This document shows, in pieces, positions 1 through 7,071 of a stretch of 18,363 bases of DNA. The notes below the pieces were generated by a model. That model made no database searches, was not told the DNA's origin, and saw nothing but the letters and a program-made list of their open reading frames with translations. The position numbers and the translations under genes were made by a program. Positions within the stretch are counted from its first letter, which is position 1, and every line of letters starts with the position of its first letter. The DNA comes from Gemmataceae bacterium (GTDB taxonomy: Bacteria > Planctomycetota > Planctomycetia > Gemmatales > Gemmataceae): contig CANLGS010000010.1 in NCBI GenBank assembly GCA_947490035.1, positions 1-18,363 on the forward strand, given 5' to 3'.

Positions 1-184
1 GATCATGACTCCCGGCCTTCCTGGTTGGACGAGCATGTTGGTGTGGTTACCCATGTTCTCCGCCAGGAAGGCTGTTTCGTCACCGTCGATCTGCCCATGT
101 CCTTGTCAGGACACGACTTCATCCAGAGAGCCCGACCGGTTACGCCCTATTGAATACAACCCCTTCGGGGTAAATACCAAACCA
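1..184. other. Gene-poor left edge with one small hairpin repeat
   Basis: This stretch lies downstream of the FKBP gene stop. Apart from the hairpin repeat at 152-174, I recognise nothing in it. A frame on the minus strand is open to the window edge, but its composition does not resemble any family I know and it has no visible ribosome binding site. The GC content looks lower than in the neighbouring genes. Confidence 0.4.
152..174 (-). repeat. Small intergenic hairpin repeat, copy 1
   Basis: Read on the minus strand, the core is ACCCC-GAA-GGGGT followed by TGTATTC. The same 23-base unit occurs at 4606-4628 on the plus strand with 21 of 23 identical bases. The two differences fall on opposite sides of the stem and keep the pairing (C:G to T:A), which suggests that the folded structure matters. 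It sits just downstream of the FKBP stop codon, so it may help end transcription or mark a repeat insertion. Confidence 0.6.
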
Positions 185-1084
185 CTACTTGATAAGTTCG
201 ATCTCGAAGACGAGGGTGGCGCCACCGGGGATCTTCTCGCCGCTGCCCGCGGCGCCGTAGCCCAGCGCCGCGGGGATGACGAGCTTACGAATCCCGCCGG
301 GCTTCATGCCCGGAATGCCCTTATTCCAACCCTTGATCAATCCCCCGGCGAGTGAAGCTGTCATCGGTTCCCCCCGCGTCTTGCTGCTGTCGAACACGTT
401 CCCGTCCACAGTCCAACCGGTGTAGTGAGCCGTGATCGTCGCGCCCTCTGCGACCGGCTCGCCGGTACCTTCCTTCAGATCGCGGTACTTCAACCCCTCG
501 CCCATGTCCTTGAGGCCGGGGTCGTCGGTGCCGCCGTTGGAGCCATCGGACATCGTTGGATTCTTCGGCGGAACGATGCTTACCAGTTCCACTTCAAAGA
601 TGAGCGTGCTGTTCGGCTTGATCTTGCCCTTCTCCTGATTGCGGTACCCTTTCTCCGGGGCGATCACGAGTTTCCGCACCCCGCCCGGCTTCATGCCGGG
701 GATCCCCTCGCCCCAGCCCGCGACCACTTCCGTCAGCTTGAACGTCGCGGTCTTGTTGCGCTCGCGGCTGCTGTCGAACACGGTGCCGTCGGTCAGCCAC
801 CCGACGTAATGAACTTCGACCTCCGCGCCCGGCGGGCACGCCTCGCCGATGCCCGTCTTCAGGTCGCGGTACTTTACGCCGGCGGTCATCTCCTTCAGGT
901 CCGGGTCGTTCTCGGTGCCGTTCGACTTGTCCGACGGCATCTTCGGCGCCGCGGCGCTGTCCGACACGTACACCACCAGCCCCACCAGGATCACGATTGC
1001 CGCCACCGCCAGGGCCGGCACGAGGATCTGCTTCATCTTCTGCTTGTCCAGCCCTTCCGGCTGGCCCTTGCTCGGCGCTGCCAT
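185..1084 (-). CDS. Membrane-anchored double-domain FKBP-type peptidyl-prolyl isomerase
   Basis: The protein has 299 residues. A single membrane segment at about residues 20-40 is followed by two FKBP domains, about 66-170 and 195-299, joined by an acidic, Ser/Gly-rich linker. FKBPs catalyse cis-trans isomerisation of peptidyl-proline bonds. The anchor suggests that both domains face the periplasm and assist folding of exported proteins. Both domains keep family landmarks: HYxGW, VFDSS, a GW pair (123-124 and 252-253), GIPGMKPGG, a GY pair and a C-terminal FEVEL or FEIEL strand. Domain 1 has a charged RNQEKGK loop where domain 2 has the usual GYGAAG. The start at 1084 is chosen because GGAGGT lies 7 bases upstream; the open frame extends further to 1495 without support. 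It is divergent from the TPR gene at 1275. Confidence 0.92.
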   Translation of the reverse strand: MAAPSKGQPEGLDKQKMKQILVPALAVAAIVILVGLVVYVSDSAAAPKMPSDKSNGTENDPDLKEMTAGVKYRDLKTGIGEACPPGAEVEVHYVGWLTDGTVFDSSRERNKTATFKLTEVVAGWGEGIPGMKPGGVRKLVIAPEKGYRNQEKGKIKPNSTLIFEVELVSIVPPKNPTMSDGSNGGTDDPGLKDMGEGLKYRDLKEGTGEPVAEGATITAHYTGWTVDGNVFDSSKTRGEPMTASLAGGLIKGWNKGIPGMKPGGIRKLVIPAALGYGAAGSGEKIPGGATLVFEIELIK

Positions 1085-1208
1085 TTGCGTACCTCCGCGT
1101 TGATTAAGAATGAGGAAGACGGAAGCTGTTATAGCACCGCCCGCCGGAATAGGATCATCCCAACCGAGACCTCTCCTTGCGAAGCCGCGAGCGGCTTCTG
1201 TCTCAGCT

Positions 1209-1233
1209 CCCCCTCCCTTCTTAGGGGAGGGGG
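1209..1233. repeat. C/G-rich intergenic hairpin
   Basis: CCCCCTCCC (1209-1217) pairs with GGGAGGGGG (1225-1233) across a 7-base loop, and a GGGGAGGGG run follows to 1244. It lies in the divergent gap between the FKBP and TPR genes, 40 bases before the TPR start, so it may affect the TPR mRNA leader. Similar C/G-run repeats are frequent in large planctomycete genomes (general knowledge, not checked here). Confidence 0.6.
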
Positions 1234-1274
1234 TTGGGGAGGGGTTCTTCCCACCATTCCTACGAGGAGTACCC

Positions 1275-2138
1275 ATGCGCGTGTTCGTCGCCGCCGCGTT
1301 CGTCGCGGCCGTCTGCCTCTCCGCGAGCGCCCAGGAAAAGAAGGACGAGAAGGAAAAGGAGAAGGAGTTGCTCAAGTTGCTCGACGACATCGAGACCGCG
1401 ATGAAGGCGAAGAAGTTCGAGGACGTGATTCCGCTGGCGAAGAAGGCCGCGGAGCTGGACCCGAAGAACCCGGCGGTGCCGTTCGCGGCGGCCACCGCGC
1501 ACGCCGCGCTCCGCCAAAACGCCGAGGCCGAAGCCGAGTGGACGAAGCTGATCGCGCTGGCGCCGAAGACGGCCCGCGCCTACGACTCGCGCGGCGACGC
1601 CCGATTGAAGTCCGGCAAGTTCAAGGAGGCGGTCGCGGACTTCGACGAGTACCTCAAGAGCGACCCGAAGTTCGCGCCCGACCACTGGCGCCGGGGCATC
1701 GCGCTGTACTACGCGGGCCAGTTCAAGGACGGCGTCGCGCAGTTCGACCTGCACCGCAAGGTGAACCCGGAGGACGTGGAGAACTCGGCGTGGCACTACC
1801 TGTGCAACGCCCGCGCGAACACGCCCAAGAAGGCCCGCGAAGACCTGATCCCGGTCACCAAGGACGGCCGCGTGCCGATGAACAAGGTGCTCGACCTGTT
1901 CGCGGGGAAGATCAAGCCCCAGGACGTGCTCGACGCGGCCGAGAACGCGAAGCTCAAGGACGAACCGCTAAAGGAGGCCCGGTTCTACGCGAACCTCTAC
2001 GTCGCGCTCTACTACGAGAGCGAGGGCGACGCGAAGAAGTGCCTGGAACACATGACCGCCGCCGCCGAGAAGTACAAGATCGGCCACTACATGTGGGACG
2101 TGGCCGACGTGCATCTGAAACTGCTTCGCAAGAAGTAG
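1275..2138 (+). CDS. Secreted tetratricopeptide-repeat protein
   Basis: The product has 287 residues. A signal peptide of about 19 residues ends at Ala-Ser-Ala before Gln, followed by a Lys/Glu-rich stretch and about four TPR-type helical pairs between residues 31 and 165. Typical TPR positions are visible: LAKKAAELDPKNPAV, then A-Y-SRGDARLKSGKFKEA, then RGIALYYAGQFKDG. The last 110 residues are helical but not clearly TPR. TPRs mediate protein contacts, so the protein is probably a periplasmic scaffold; no enzymatic motif is visible. The start is set by GAGGAG 5 bases upstream of the ATG and by the signal peptide. The longer open frame from 1110 is rejected because it begins in the intergenic hairpin region. 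It converges with the MATE gene across a long inverted repeat. Confidence 0.88.
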   Translation: MRVFVAAAFVAAVCLSASAQEKKDEKEKEKELLKLLDDIETAMKAKKFEDVIPLAKKAAELDPKNPAVPFAAATAHAALRQNAEAEAEWTKLIALAPKTARAYDSRGDARLKSGKFKEAVADFDEYLKSDPKFAPDHWRRGIALYYAGQFKDGVAQFDLHRKVNPEDVENSAWHYLCNARANTPKKAREDLIPVTKDGRVPMNKVLDLFAGKIKPQDVLDAAENAKLKDEPLKEARFYANLYVALYYESEGDAKKCLEHMTAAAEKYKIGHYMWDVADVHLKLLRKK

Positions 2139-2153
2139 TCGCAAGTCTGAAAA

Positions 2154-2229
2154 TCGCAAGTCGTAAAGTCGAAGACCGGAGTCGATTGAGGTCTTCGACT
2201 TTACGACTTTACGACTTTACGACTTGCGA
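2154..2229. repeat. Inverted repeat with tandem octamers between convergent genes
   Basis: The left arm (2154-2177) and right arm (from 2190) pair over GGTCTTCGACTTTACGACTT. The right arm then repeats the octamer ACGACTTT before ending in ACGACTTGCGAC, which matches the outer end of the left arm. The structure lies between the TPR gene (+) and the MATE gene (-) and could act as a two-way terminator. The last eight codons of the MATE gene, including its stop at 2209, are inside the right arm. Confidence 0.75.
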
Positions 2230-3699
2230 CTCTTCAAGCGAAGGCTCGATGACGCGCATCGACTTCCACTTCCCGCTTCTGAACCGGAACCAGAAGCACA
2301 CGCTCATGCCCAGAATGTGCAGCGTGGCGAACACCCAGCACCAGTACACGCTGCCGCCCGCGTACACCGTGACCGCCGTCGGGATCACCATCAGCGGCCA
2401 CGCGAGCGCGAACGTGAGCAGAGTCACGTACTTCGTGTCGCCGGCCCCGCGCAGCGCGAACGCGAACGACACGTTGATCGCGTCCGCGACCGAGAACACC
2501 GCGACGCACAGCAGCAGGTTCGGCACGATCGCGGCGATCGCGGCGAACTTCTCCGGTTCCTTGTCGCCCTCGAACACGGCGAGCAGCAGCGTCGGGATGG
2601 TGACGTAGGCGAGCGCGATCAGGCACATGTACCCGAACGTCCACTTCAGCCCGGTGTACGCGCTTCTCTCGGCGAGGTCCGGGCGGTTCGCGCCGAGCCG
2701 CTGGCCCACCAGAATGCAGATCGCCTGGCCCATCCCCATCATCGGCAGGAACGCGATCATGTTCAGCCGGATGGCGAGCGTGGTCGCGCCGAGAGGTGCG
2801 TCCCCCAACCGGCCGACGAGTTGCGTGAAGAAGTTGAACACGAGCACGTCGAGGAACACCTGCATTCCGGCCGGGCCGCCGTACTTCATGAGCCGCTTGA
2901 ACAGCTCGCGTTCGGGCATCCAACCCGTCAGCGTGCCGAACTGTACGCGGAACTTCTTGCGGACCATCAGCGCCAGCGCGAACAGTGCCGCGGCCCACGA
3001 CCCCGCGACCGTCGCCCAGCCCGCGCCTTCGATACCCATCTCCGGGAAGCCCCACCGCCCGAAGATCAGCACCAGCGCGAGCGCGATGTTGACCGCCGTG
3101 CCGACGGCTTCGATGCCGAGAACGGTCCACGTCTGCCCGCGGCCGGAGAAGAACCCGTTGACCGCACTCATCACGAGCATCGGCAGACCCGCGAACGCGA
3201 GGCACTTCAGGTAGATCGTTTCGAGCCGCTGGATTTCCGGCGTGTGCCCGCCGAGCGAGATGAAGAACGACGCGAGCGGCCACACCAGCAGGAACAGCAG
3301 CCCCGCGATTACCGCGAAGTGGATGCCCTGCCACACGGCCGGCCCGACGCGGTGCGGCCGCGCGGCCCCGGTGTACTGCGCGACGAACGTGGACGTGTAC
3401 CCCGCGGTGACTTGCAGCACGCCGAAGAACAGCCAGTACCACATGACCGCCGGGAACGACGCGGCCATTTCGAGCGGGTCGTGCCACGACAGCAGCACGG
3501 TATCGACGAACACCTGCACCGTCATGAAGCTCTGGCTGACGATCAGCGGCAGCGCGAGCTTGAGTAGCTCGCGACTGCCGCCGGGGTTTGCAGAGTGAGT
3601 AACGAGGAGCGAAGAGTGAGGAGTTAAATCATGTTCGGGTGCCGTGCAGGGGGTCGAGGGAATCGGATCGAACGCTTCGGCCTCTAACTCGTCACTCAT
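2209..3699 (-). CDS. MATE-family multidrug/cation antiporter
   Basis: The protein has 496 residues with about twelve membrane-spanning segments, as expected for the multidrug and toxic compound extrusion family. These inner-membrane transporters export organic cations or drugs using a Na+ or H+ gradient. Visible family features are the first helix LLKLALPLIVSQSFMTV, the loop DTVLLSWHDPLEMAA, GYTSTFVAQYTGA ahead of a helix, and the second half beginning near LFKRLMKYGGPAGMQ with RLNMIAFLPMMGMGQA. The substrate cannot be predicted. About 35 residues precede the first helix and are partly encoded by a repeat at 3595-3711, and the C-terminus VVKS is encoded by another repeat, so both ends look altered. 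The ATG at 3699 is the only usable start before the first helix, but its ribosome binding site is weak. Confidence 0.85.
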   Translation of the reverse strand: MSDELEAEAFDPIPSTPCTAPEHDLTPHSSLLVTHSANPGGSRELLKLALPLIVSQSFMTVQVFVDTVLLSWHDPLEMAASFPAVMWYWLFFGVLQVTAGYTSTFVAQYTGAARPHRVGPAVWQGIHFAVIAGLLFLLVWPLASFFISLGGHTPEIQRLETIYLKCLAFAGLPMLVMSAVNGFFSGRGQTWTVLGIEAVGTAVNIALALVLIFGRWGFPEMGIEGAGWATVAGSWAAALFALALMVRKKFRVQFGTLTGWMPERELFKRLMKYGGPAGMQVFLDVLVFNFFTQLVGRLGDAPLGATTLAIRLNMIAFLPMMGMGQAICILVGQRLGANRPDLAERSAYTGLKWTFGYMCLIALAYVTIPTLLLAVFEGDKEPEKFAAIAAIVPNLLLCVAVFSVADAINVSFAFALRGAGDTKYVTLLTFALAWPLMVIPTAVTVYAGGSVYWCWVFATLHILGMSVCFWFRFRSGKWKSMRVIEPSLEESQVVKS

Positions 3700-3711
3700 T
3701 ACTCGTCTCTT
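3595..3711. repeat. Imperfect inverted repeat overlapping the MATE gene 5' end
   Basis: A purine-rich stretch (GAGTGAGTAACGAGGAGCG and onwards, 3595-3628) is mirrored by TAACTCGTCACTCATTACTC (3684-3703). The arms share TAACTCxTCACTC when one is reversed. The repeat gives rise to the Ser/Leu/Thr-His peptide in the N-terminal extension of the MATE protein, and its right arm contains the start codon. Confidence 0.5.
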
Positions 3712-3714
3712 CGG

Positions 3715-3813
3715 GAATGTAGCCCGCCGCTCCGCGGCGGTCTTCTATCTCGTGACGCGCCTTGCGTTCCCGACCGGGCCGAGAATACCGCCGCGGAGCG
3801 GCGGGCTACATTC
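3715..3813. repeat. 99-bp foldback element with perfect 27-bp inverted repeats
   Basis: Bases 3715-3741 (GAATGTAGCCCGCCG...) are the exact reverse complement of 3787-3813, and a few more bases pair inward. The 45-base centre has no gene. It fills the gap between the DUF1080 stop (3823) and the MATE start (3699), both on the minus strand. It could end DUF1080 transcription before the MATE gene, although no T-run follows the stem, and it has the form of a non-autonomous foldback element. No target duplication is visible at its ends. Confidence 0.85.
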
Positions 3814-3822
3814 AACGCGCCG

Positions 3823-4557
3823 TCACTTGACCGGCAACAACCAGACGTTGCGGAACTGCACCGGGTGGCCGTGGTCTTGCAGCATGATGGGGCCGGGCTT
3901 GCCGATGTCCCCGCCGAGGCCGGCGCGCGTGTTGTCGCTGGTCACGGCAATGTCGTCGTGGATTTTAATGCCGTTATGATGCACCGTCATGCGGGCGGGT
4001 TCGGTCTTCTTGCCGTTTTCGACCTTCGGCGCCGTGAACTCGATGTCGTAGCTCTGCCACACGGTCGGCGCCTTGCACGCGTTGACGCTCGGTGCCGCCA
4101 CTTCGTAGATCGCGCCGCAATCGTTCTTGCCCGACACCAAGCCGTAGCTGTCGAGAATCTGCACCTCGTAGCGGCCCTGCACGTACACGCCGCTGTTGCC
4201 GCGACCCTGCCCCTTGCCGTCCGGTTCGTAGGGCACGCGGAACTCGACGTGCAGTTTGAACTTCCCGCCGAACGTGTCCTTCGTGACGATGTCGCCGTGG
4301 CCCTTCACGCCCTCCATCACGCCGCCTTTCAGCGTCCACTTCACCTCGTCCTTGCCGTTCTTCTTGACCCACTTCGAGAAGTCCTTGCCGTCGAACAGCA
4401 CGACCGCGCCTTCGGGCGGTTTGGTGCCGGCCGCGTCCTTCAGGTCTTCCGGCTTCGCGGCCTTGAACTTGTCGTCGAGCTTCCACGGGTCGGCATCAGC
4501 GGCGAACACCGCGGCGACCGGCACGAGGAACAGAGAGAGGGCAACGAGCGAGCGCAT
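3823..4557 (-). CDS. Secreted DUF1080 (3-keto-disaccharide hydrolase-like) protein
   Basis: The product has 244 residues with a signal peptide of about 20 residues ending before ADADPWK. The body is a DUF1080 domain (PF06439, now named 3-keto-disaccharide hydrolase), a concanavalin-like sandwich common in planctomycetes and linked to glycan breakdown outside the cytoplasm. Family features include VVLFDGKDFSKW (52-63), the Lys/Gly-rich strand before GHGDIVTK, GRGNSGVYVQGRYEVQILDS (118-137), a VWQSYDIEF strand (166-174) and the terminal GPIMLQDHG...VQFRNVWL block (222-240). The length is normal for a single-domain member. The start at 4557 fits the signal peptide, with GGAG about 9 bases upstream. 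The enzymatic role is inferred from the family; the substrate is unknown. Foldback repeats lie on both sides. Confidence 0.9.
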   Translation of the reverse strand: MRSLVALSLFLVPVAAVFAADADPWKLDDKFKAAKPEDLKDAAGTKPPEGAVVLFDGKDFSKWVKKNGKDEVKWTLKGGVMEGVKGHGDIVTKDTFGGKFKLHVEFRVPYEPDGKGQGRGNSGVYVQGRYEVQILDSYGLVSGKNDCGAIYEVAAPSVNACKAPTVWQSYDIEFTAPKVENGKKTEPARMTVHHNGIKIHDDIAVTSDNTRAGLGGDIGKPGPIMLQDHGHPVQFRNVWLLPVK

Positions 4558-4593
4558 GGGGTGAGGCTCCGTGAAAGGGTGGGAAGTGATTGT

Positions 4594-4735
4594 ATGGTTT
4601 TTGTTTTTACTCCGAAGGAGTTGTATTCCTCAGCCGAGGTCGCGAGGCTTTGCGAGCGCACCCCGGGTGTCAGGCGGAGGGGTCGTCCGCGAAGGTTACC
4701 CAGGGTGGCGCACGCAAAGCGTGCTGACCCGTGCG
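4594..4735 (+). repeat. Composite hairpin-repeat region (copy 2 of the ACYCC-GAA-GGRGT unit)
   Basis: Bases 4606-4628 repeat the unit at 152-174 with the stem ACTCC-GAA-GGAGT. A string of short hairpins follows, for example GCACGC-AAA-GCGTGC at 4710-4724 and an arm pair around GCGGA and TCCGC near 4675-4690. The stretch encodes nothing convincing. It stops just before the EF-hand remnant, suggesting that repeat sequence replaced the 5' part of that gene. Confidence 0.5.
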
Positions 4736-4782
4736 TGGCATTTTCTCTTCTTTTGCTTGCACGCCGTCGTGCCCACGGAAAG

Positions 4783-4866
4783 GCGGCCGACAAGGACGGC
4801 GACGGGAAGTTGAGCCTCGACGAGTGCAAGGCGTTCGTCGAGTCGGTGATAACAGCAACGGACTGA
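4783..4866 (+). pseudogene. EF-hand protein remnant
   Basis: About 28 codons read AADKDGDGKLSLDECKAF and onwards to a TGA at 4864-4866. The DxDGDGxLSxxE loop is a complete calcium-binding EF-hand loop. The frame is open further upstream, with a possible GTG at 4735 giving a short hydrophobic leader, but there is no ribosome binding site and the upstream sequence is repeat. I read it as the 3' end of a secreted EF-hand protein of a kind common in planctomycetes, now without its 5' part. A short genuine peptide of 43 residues is a less likely alternative. Confidence 0.5.
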
Positions 4867-4937
4867 GCCGCGCCCGCGGGCGCGACTCCGGGGAACGATC
4901 ACGACACACCAGCGTCGGCGTGTCGGCGATAAACGAC

Positions 4938-5945
4938 TTACGCCAGCACTTCCGAGAGCGGGGCGCTGCTCTCCTTGAACGCCTTCACCGGGCACCCGAG
5001 TTGCTGAAGGATCGTCAGGTACAGGTTCGACATCGGCACCTTGTCGCCCTCGTACTTGACGTGCTGGCCGTGCTTGAACCCGAGCTTACGCCCGCCCGCG
5101 AGCAGCGTCGGGAAGCTCTTCCCGCTGTGGCTCGAAATCTGCGCGCCGCCGAACAGCAGCACGGTGTGGTCGAGCAGGTTGCCGTCGGCGGCGCGGATCG
5201 CCTTCAGCTTGTCCATGAGGCGCGCCAGGCACGCGACCAGCATCTCGTCGCGGCTCGCGATCACCTTCGCCTCCGGCGAGTCGGCCCCGCCCTGCGCCTT
5301 GTGGTGAACGTCGTGCGCGCCGCGCACCGGCGCGCCGGCCGCCTGCGCCCAGTCCTTGTACTCGTCGTAGTTTGGGCCGCCCTCGCCGCCCAAACTGTGC
5401 GTGACCACGCGCGTCATGTCCGTCTGGAACGCGAGCGCGATGAGGTCCATCATCATCTCGATGTGCTCGCGCATCCCGTTCTTGCCCTGCGGCACGGTCT
5501 TCACGCTCTCCTCGTCGAACTTGGGCCGCCCGCGGTCGAGGATCATTTCGCTGTCGTCCAGGCGCTTCTCCACCTCGCGAATCGAGTCGAGGTACTGGTC
5601 GAGGCGCTTGCGGTCGTCGGCCCCCAACTGGCGCTGGAAGTCTTTCACGCCCGCGCCGGCCGTGTCGAGGATGCTGTGGTTGAGCGCGAGCCGCGCCTTC
5701 GCCTCCTTGAGTTGGTCCTTGTCCGCGGGCGGGAACAGGCGCTCGAACACGGTCCGGTAGTTCGCGGTCGCGGGCACGTCCACGCCCATCGAGTTGCGCG
5801 ACAGCGTCGCGGTGCCGACCCCGTCGGCGAACGACAGCGCCAGCGACGGCACCCACGTCGGCCCGAGGTGCTTCACCGCGACCTGATCCACCGACACGGA
5901 CGGGCGCACGCTGTACATCACCGGGGCCGGCGAGTACCGCGTGCA
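4938..5945 (-). pseudogene. DUF1552 protein gene lacking its 5' third
   Basis: The frame encodes the C-terminal two thirds of a DUF1552 (PF07586) protein: SVSVDQVAVKHLGPTWVPSL, then SYxD-type helices rich in Glu and Arg (KRLDQYLDSIREVEKRLDD), the EHIEMMMDLIALAFQTDMTR block, and a C-terminal NLYLTILQQLGC end. Full members have about 430-470 residues starting with a twin-arginine signal; here at most 335 codons remain. The frame is closed by TGA at 5946-5948, right before the first recognisable residues. The possible starts (GTG 5921, ATG 5918) have no ribosome binding site and no signal peptide. I infer a 5' deletion joined to foreign sequence. The intact DUF1552 gene at 7072 is only distantly similar and is not a duplicate. 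Confidence 0.75.
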
Positions 5946-6051
5946 TCAGGCGAAGTTACCGGCCGCCGGGTGGTGACCCGTTGGCGTAACCGCGTCTCCG
6001 AGTTCCACGAGCGGGGTTCTCTCGGCATCATCACTCGCGGAGTCCGGTCGT

Positions 6052-6927
6052 ATGTCGCGCCACTTGCTCGCCGCGTTCGCCGCGCTCGTTTGTCCCGCGG
6101 TCGCGCTGGCCGGTCACACCCGGCCCGGTTACGTGGACGGCTGCCAGTCCGCCGACGGGCGGTACGTCGTCACCGCCGAGCCGAAGAACTACGGCAGGGG
6201 GAAGGACGGCTGGGAGTTTACATGGAAGGACACCAAGTCCGACGAGAAGCACACCGGTAAACTCGTCGGGCTGCCACAAGGACTGGAGCACTTCCAGGTC
6301 GCGTACGCGCACGTCTTCGTGCCGCCGGGCGGCGAGGCGTTCGCCGTGTGGCAGACCGCGAACTGGACCGGCGCCGGCAGCAAGCCGCCGGGCGCGACGG
6401 GCGACAAGTCGCTCAACAAGAACCCGAGCGACGAGTTCAAGAAGTACGCCGGGTTCGGCGACCGCCTGGTGATCTACAAGAAGACCGGCGAGGTCGTGAA
6501 GCGCGTCGCGATGAACGACATCCTCAAGCCGAACGAGTGGGTTTACGTGAACTGGGTGCAGGGCAACATGTACTGGCTGAGCGAGTATCCGGACGTGATG
6601 AAAGGCGGCGAGCCGCCGCGGTGCGGCTACCGTTACTACCGCGTGTCGCCGGACTACAGCGTGCTGGAGTTCACCGCCGGCCCGAACGCGGACGCGGTCC
6701 ACAAGGTGAAGGACGAGGGCGCGGAGGTGGTGAACTACCGGCGCCCGGTGTGGGTGTCGCTGACCGACGGCGCGTTCCTCGACAAGAAGCCCACCGAGAA
6801 GGACAAGGTGCCGGTGCGGCCGTTCGTCGGCGACCTCGTGAAGCGCGGCGACGACATGAAGAACTACGTGCCGAGTTTGGACCCCGTCCGCACCGCGGGC
6901 AAGGTGGTCGCCCCGGAGCAGAAGTAA
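6052..6927 (+). CDS. Secreted protein of unknown function
   Basis: The product has 291 residues. It begins with a signal peptide ending at about residue 20 (AVALA before GHTRPGY). The mature part has a mixed strand-like pattern: DGRYVVTAEPKNYG, a WEFTWKD strand, AYAHVFVPPGGEAFAVW, DRLVIYKKTGEVVKR and YRYYRVSPDYSVLEF. This resembles a small beta-propeller or beta-sandwich that compares a stored state with text-like key values, as in many planctomycete proteins that begin with a DGRYVV strand. I do not recognise the family. GGAG lies 9 bases upstream of the ATG at 6052. It is divergent from the truncated DUF1552 gene and is followed by a long foldback repeat. Codon use is typical of the host. 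Confidence 0.8.
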   Translation: MSRHLLAAFAALVCPAVALAGHTRPGYVDGCQSADGRYVVTAEPKNYGRGKDGWEFTWKDTKSDEKHTGKLVGLPQGLEHFQVAYAHVFVPPGGEAFAVWQTANWTGAGSKPPGATGDKSLNKNPSDEFKKYAGFGDRLVIYKKTGEVVKRVAMNDILKPNEWVYVNWVQGNMYWLSEYPDVMKGGEPPRCGYRYYRVSPDYSVLEFTAGPNADAVHKVKDEGAEVVNYRRPVWVSLTDGAFLDKKPTEKDKVPVRPFVGDLVKRGDDMKNYVPSLDPVRTAGKVVAPEQK

Positions 6928-6930
6928 CAC

Positions 6931-7060
6931 GAAGAGTGAAGAGCCGCAGATGACGCAGACGGACGCAGATCAAGACCAAGACGGAAGAGTTCTTCAAAAG
7001 CACTCTGCTTCTTGGCCTTGATCCGCGTCCGTCTGCGTCATCTGCGGCTCTTCACTCTTC
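6931..7060. repeat. 130-bp foldback repeat with 44-bp arms, downstream of both convergent genes
   Basis: Bases 6931-6974 (GAAGAGTGAAGAGCCGCAGA...) and 7017-7060 are reverse complements with one mismatch, and a few further bases pair inward. It fills the gap between the unknown secreted gene (+, stop 6927) and DUF1552 (-, stop 7072) and could end both transcripts. It is related to the repeat at 8477-8584: both share AAGAGCCGCAGA...ACGCAG and GCAGATCA. No flanking duplication is visible. Confidence 0.85.
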
Positions 7061-7071
7061 CGACCTGCCTA

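Noticed and set aside
425..2608. Very long plus-strand open frame (727 codons) across the FKBP and TPR genes
   Set aside because: It is Arg/His-rich without domains and overlaps two well-supported genes; such frames arise by chance opposite or beside high-GC genes.
2224..3567. Plus-strand frame of 447 codons opposite the MATE gene
   Set aside because: Its composition (Arg, His, Glu, Asp, Gln repeats) is the mirror of a GC3-rich membrane protein gene, and there is no family signal.
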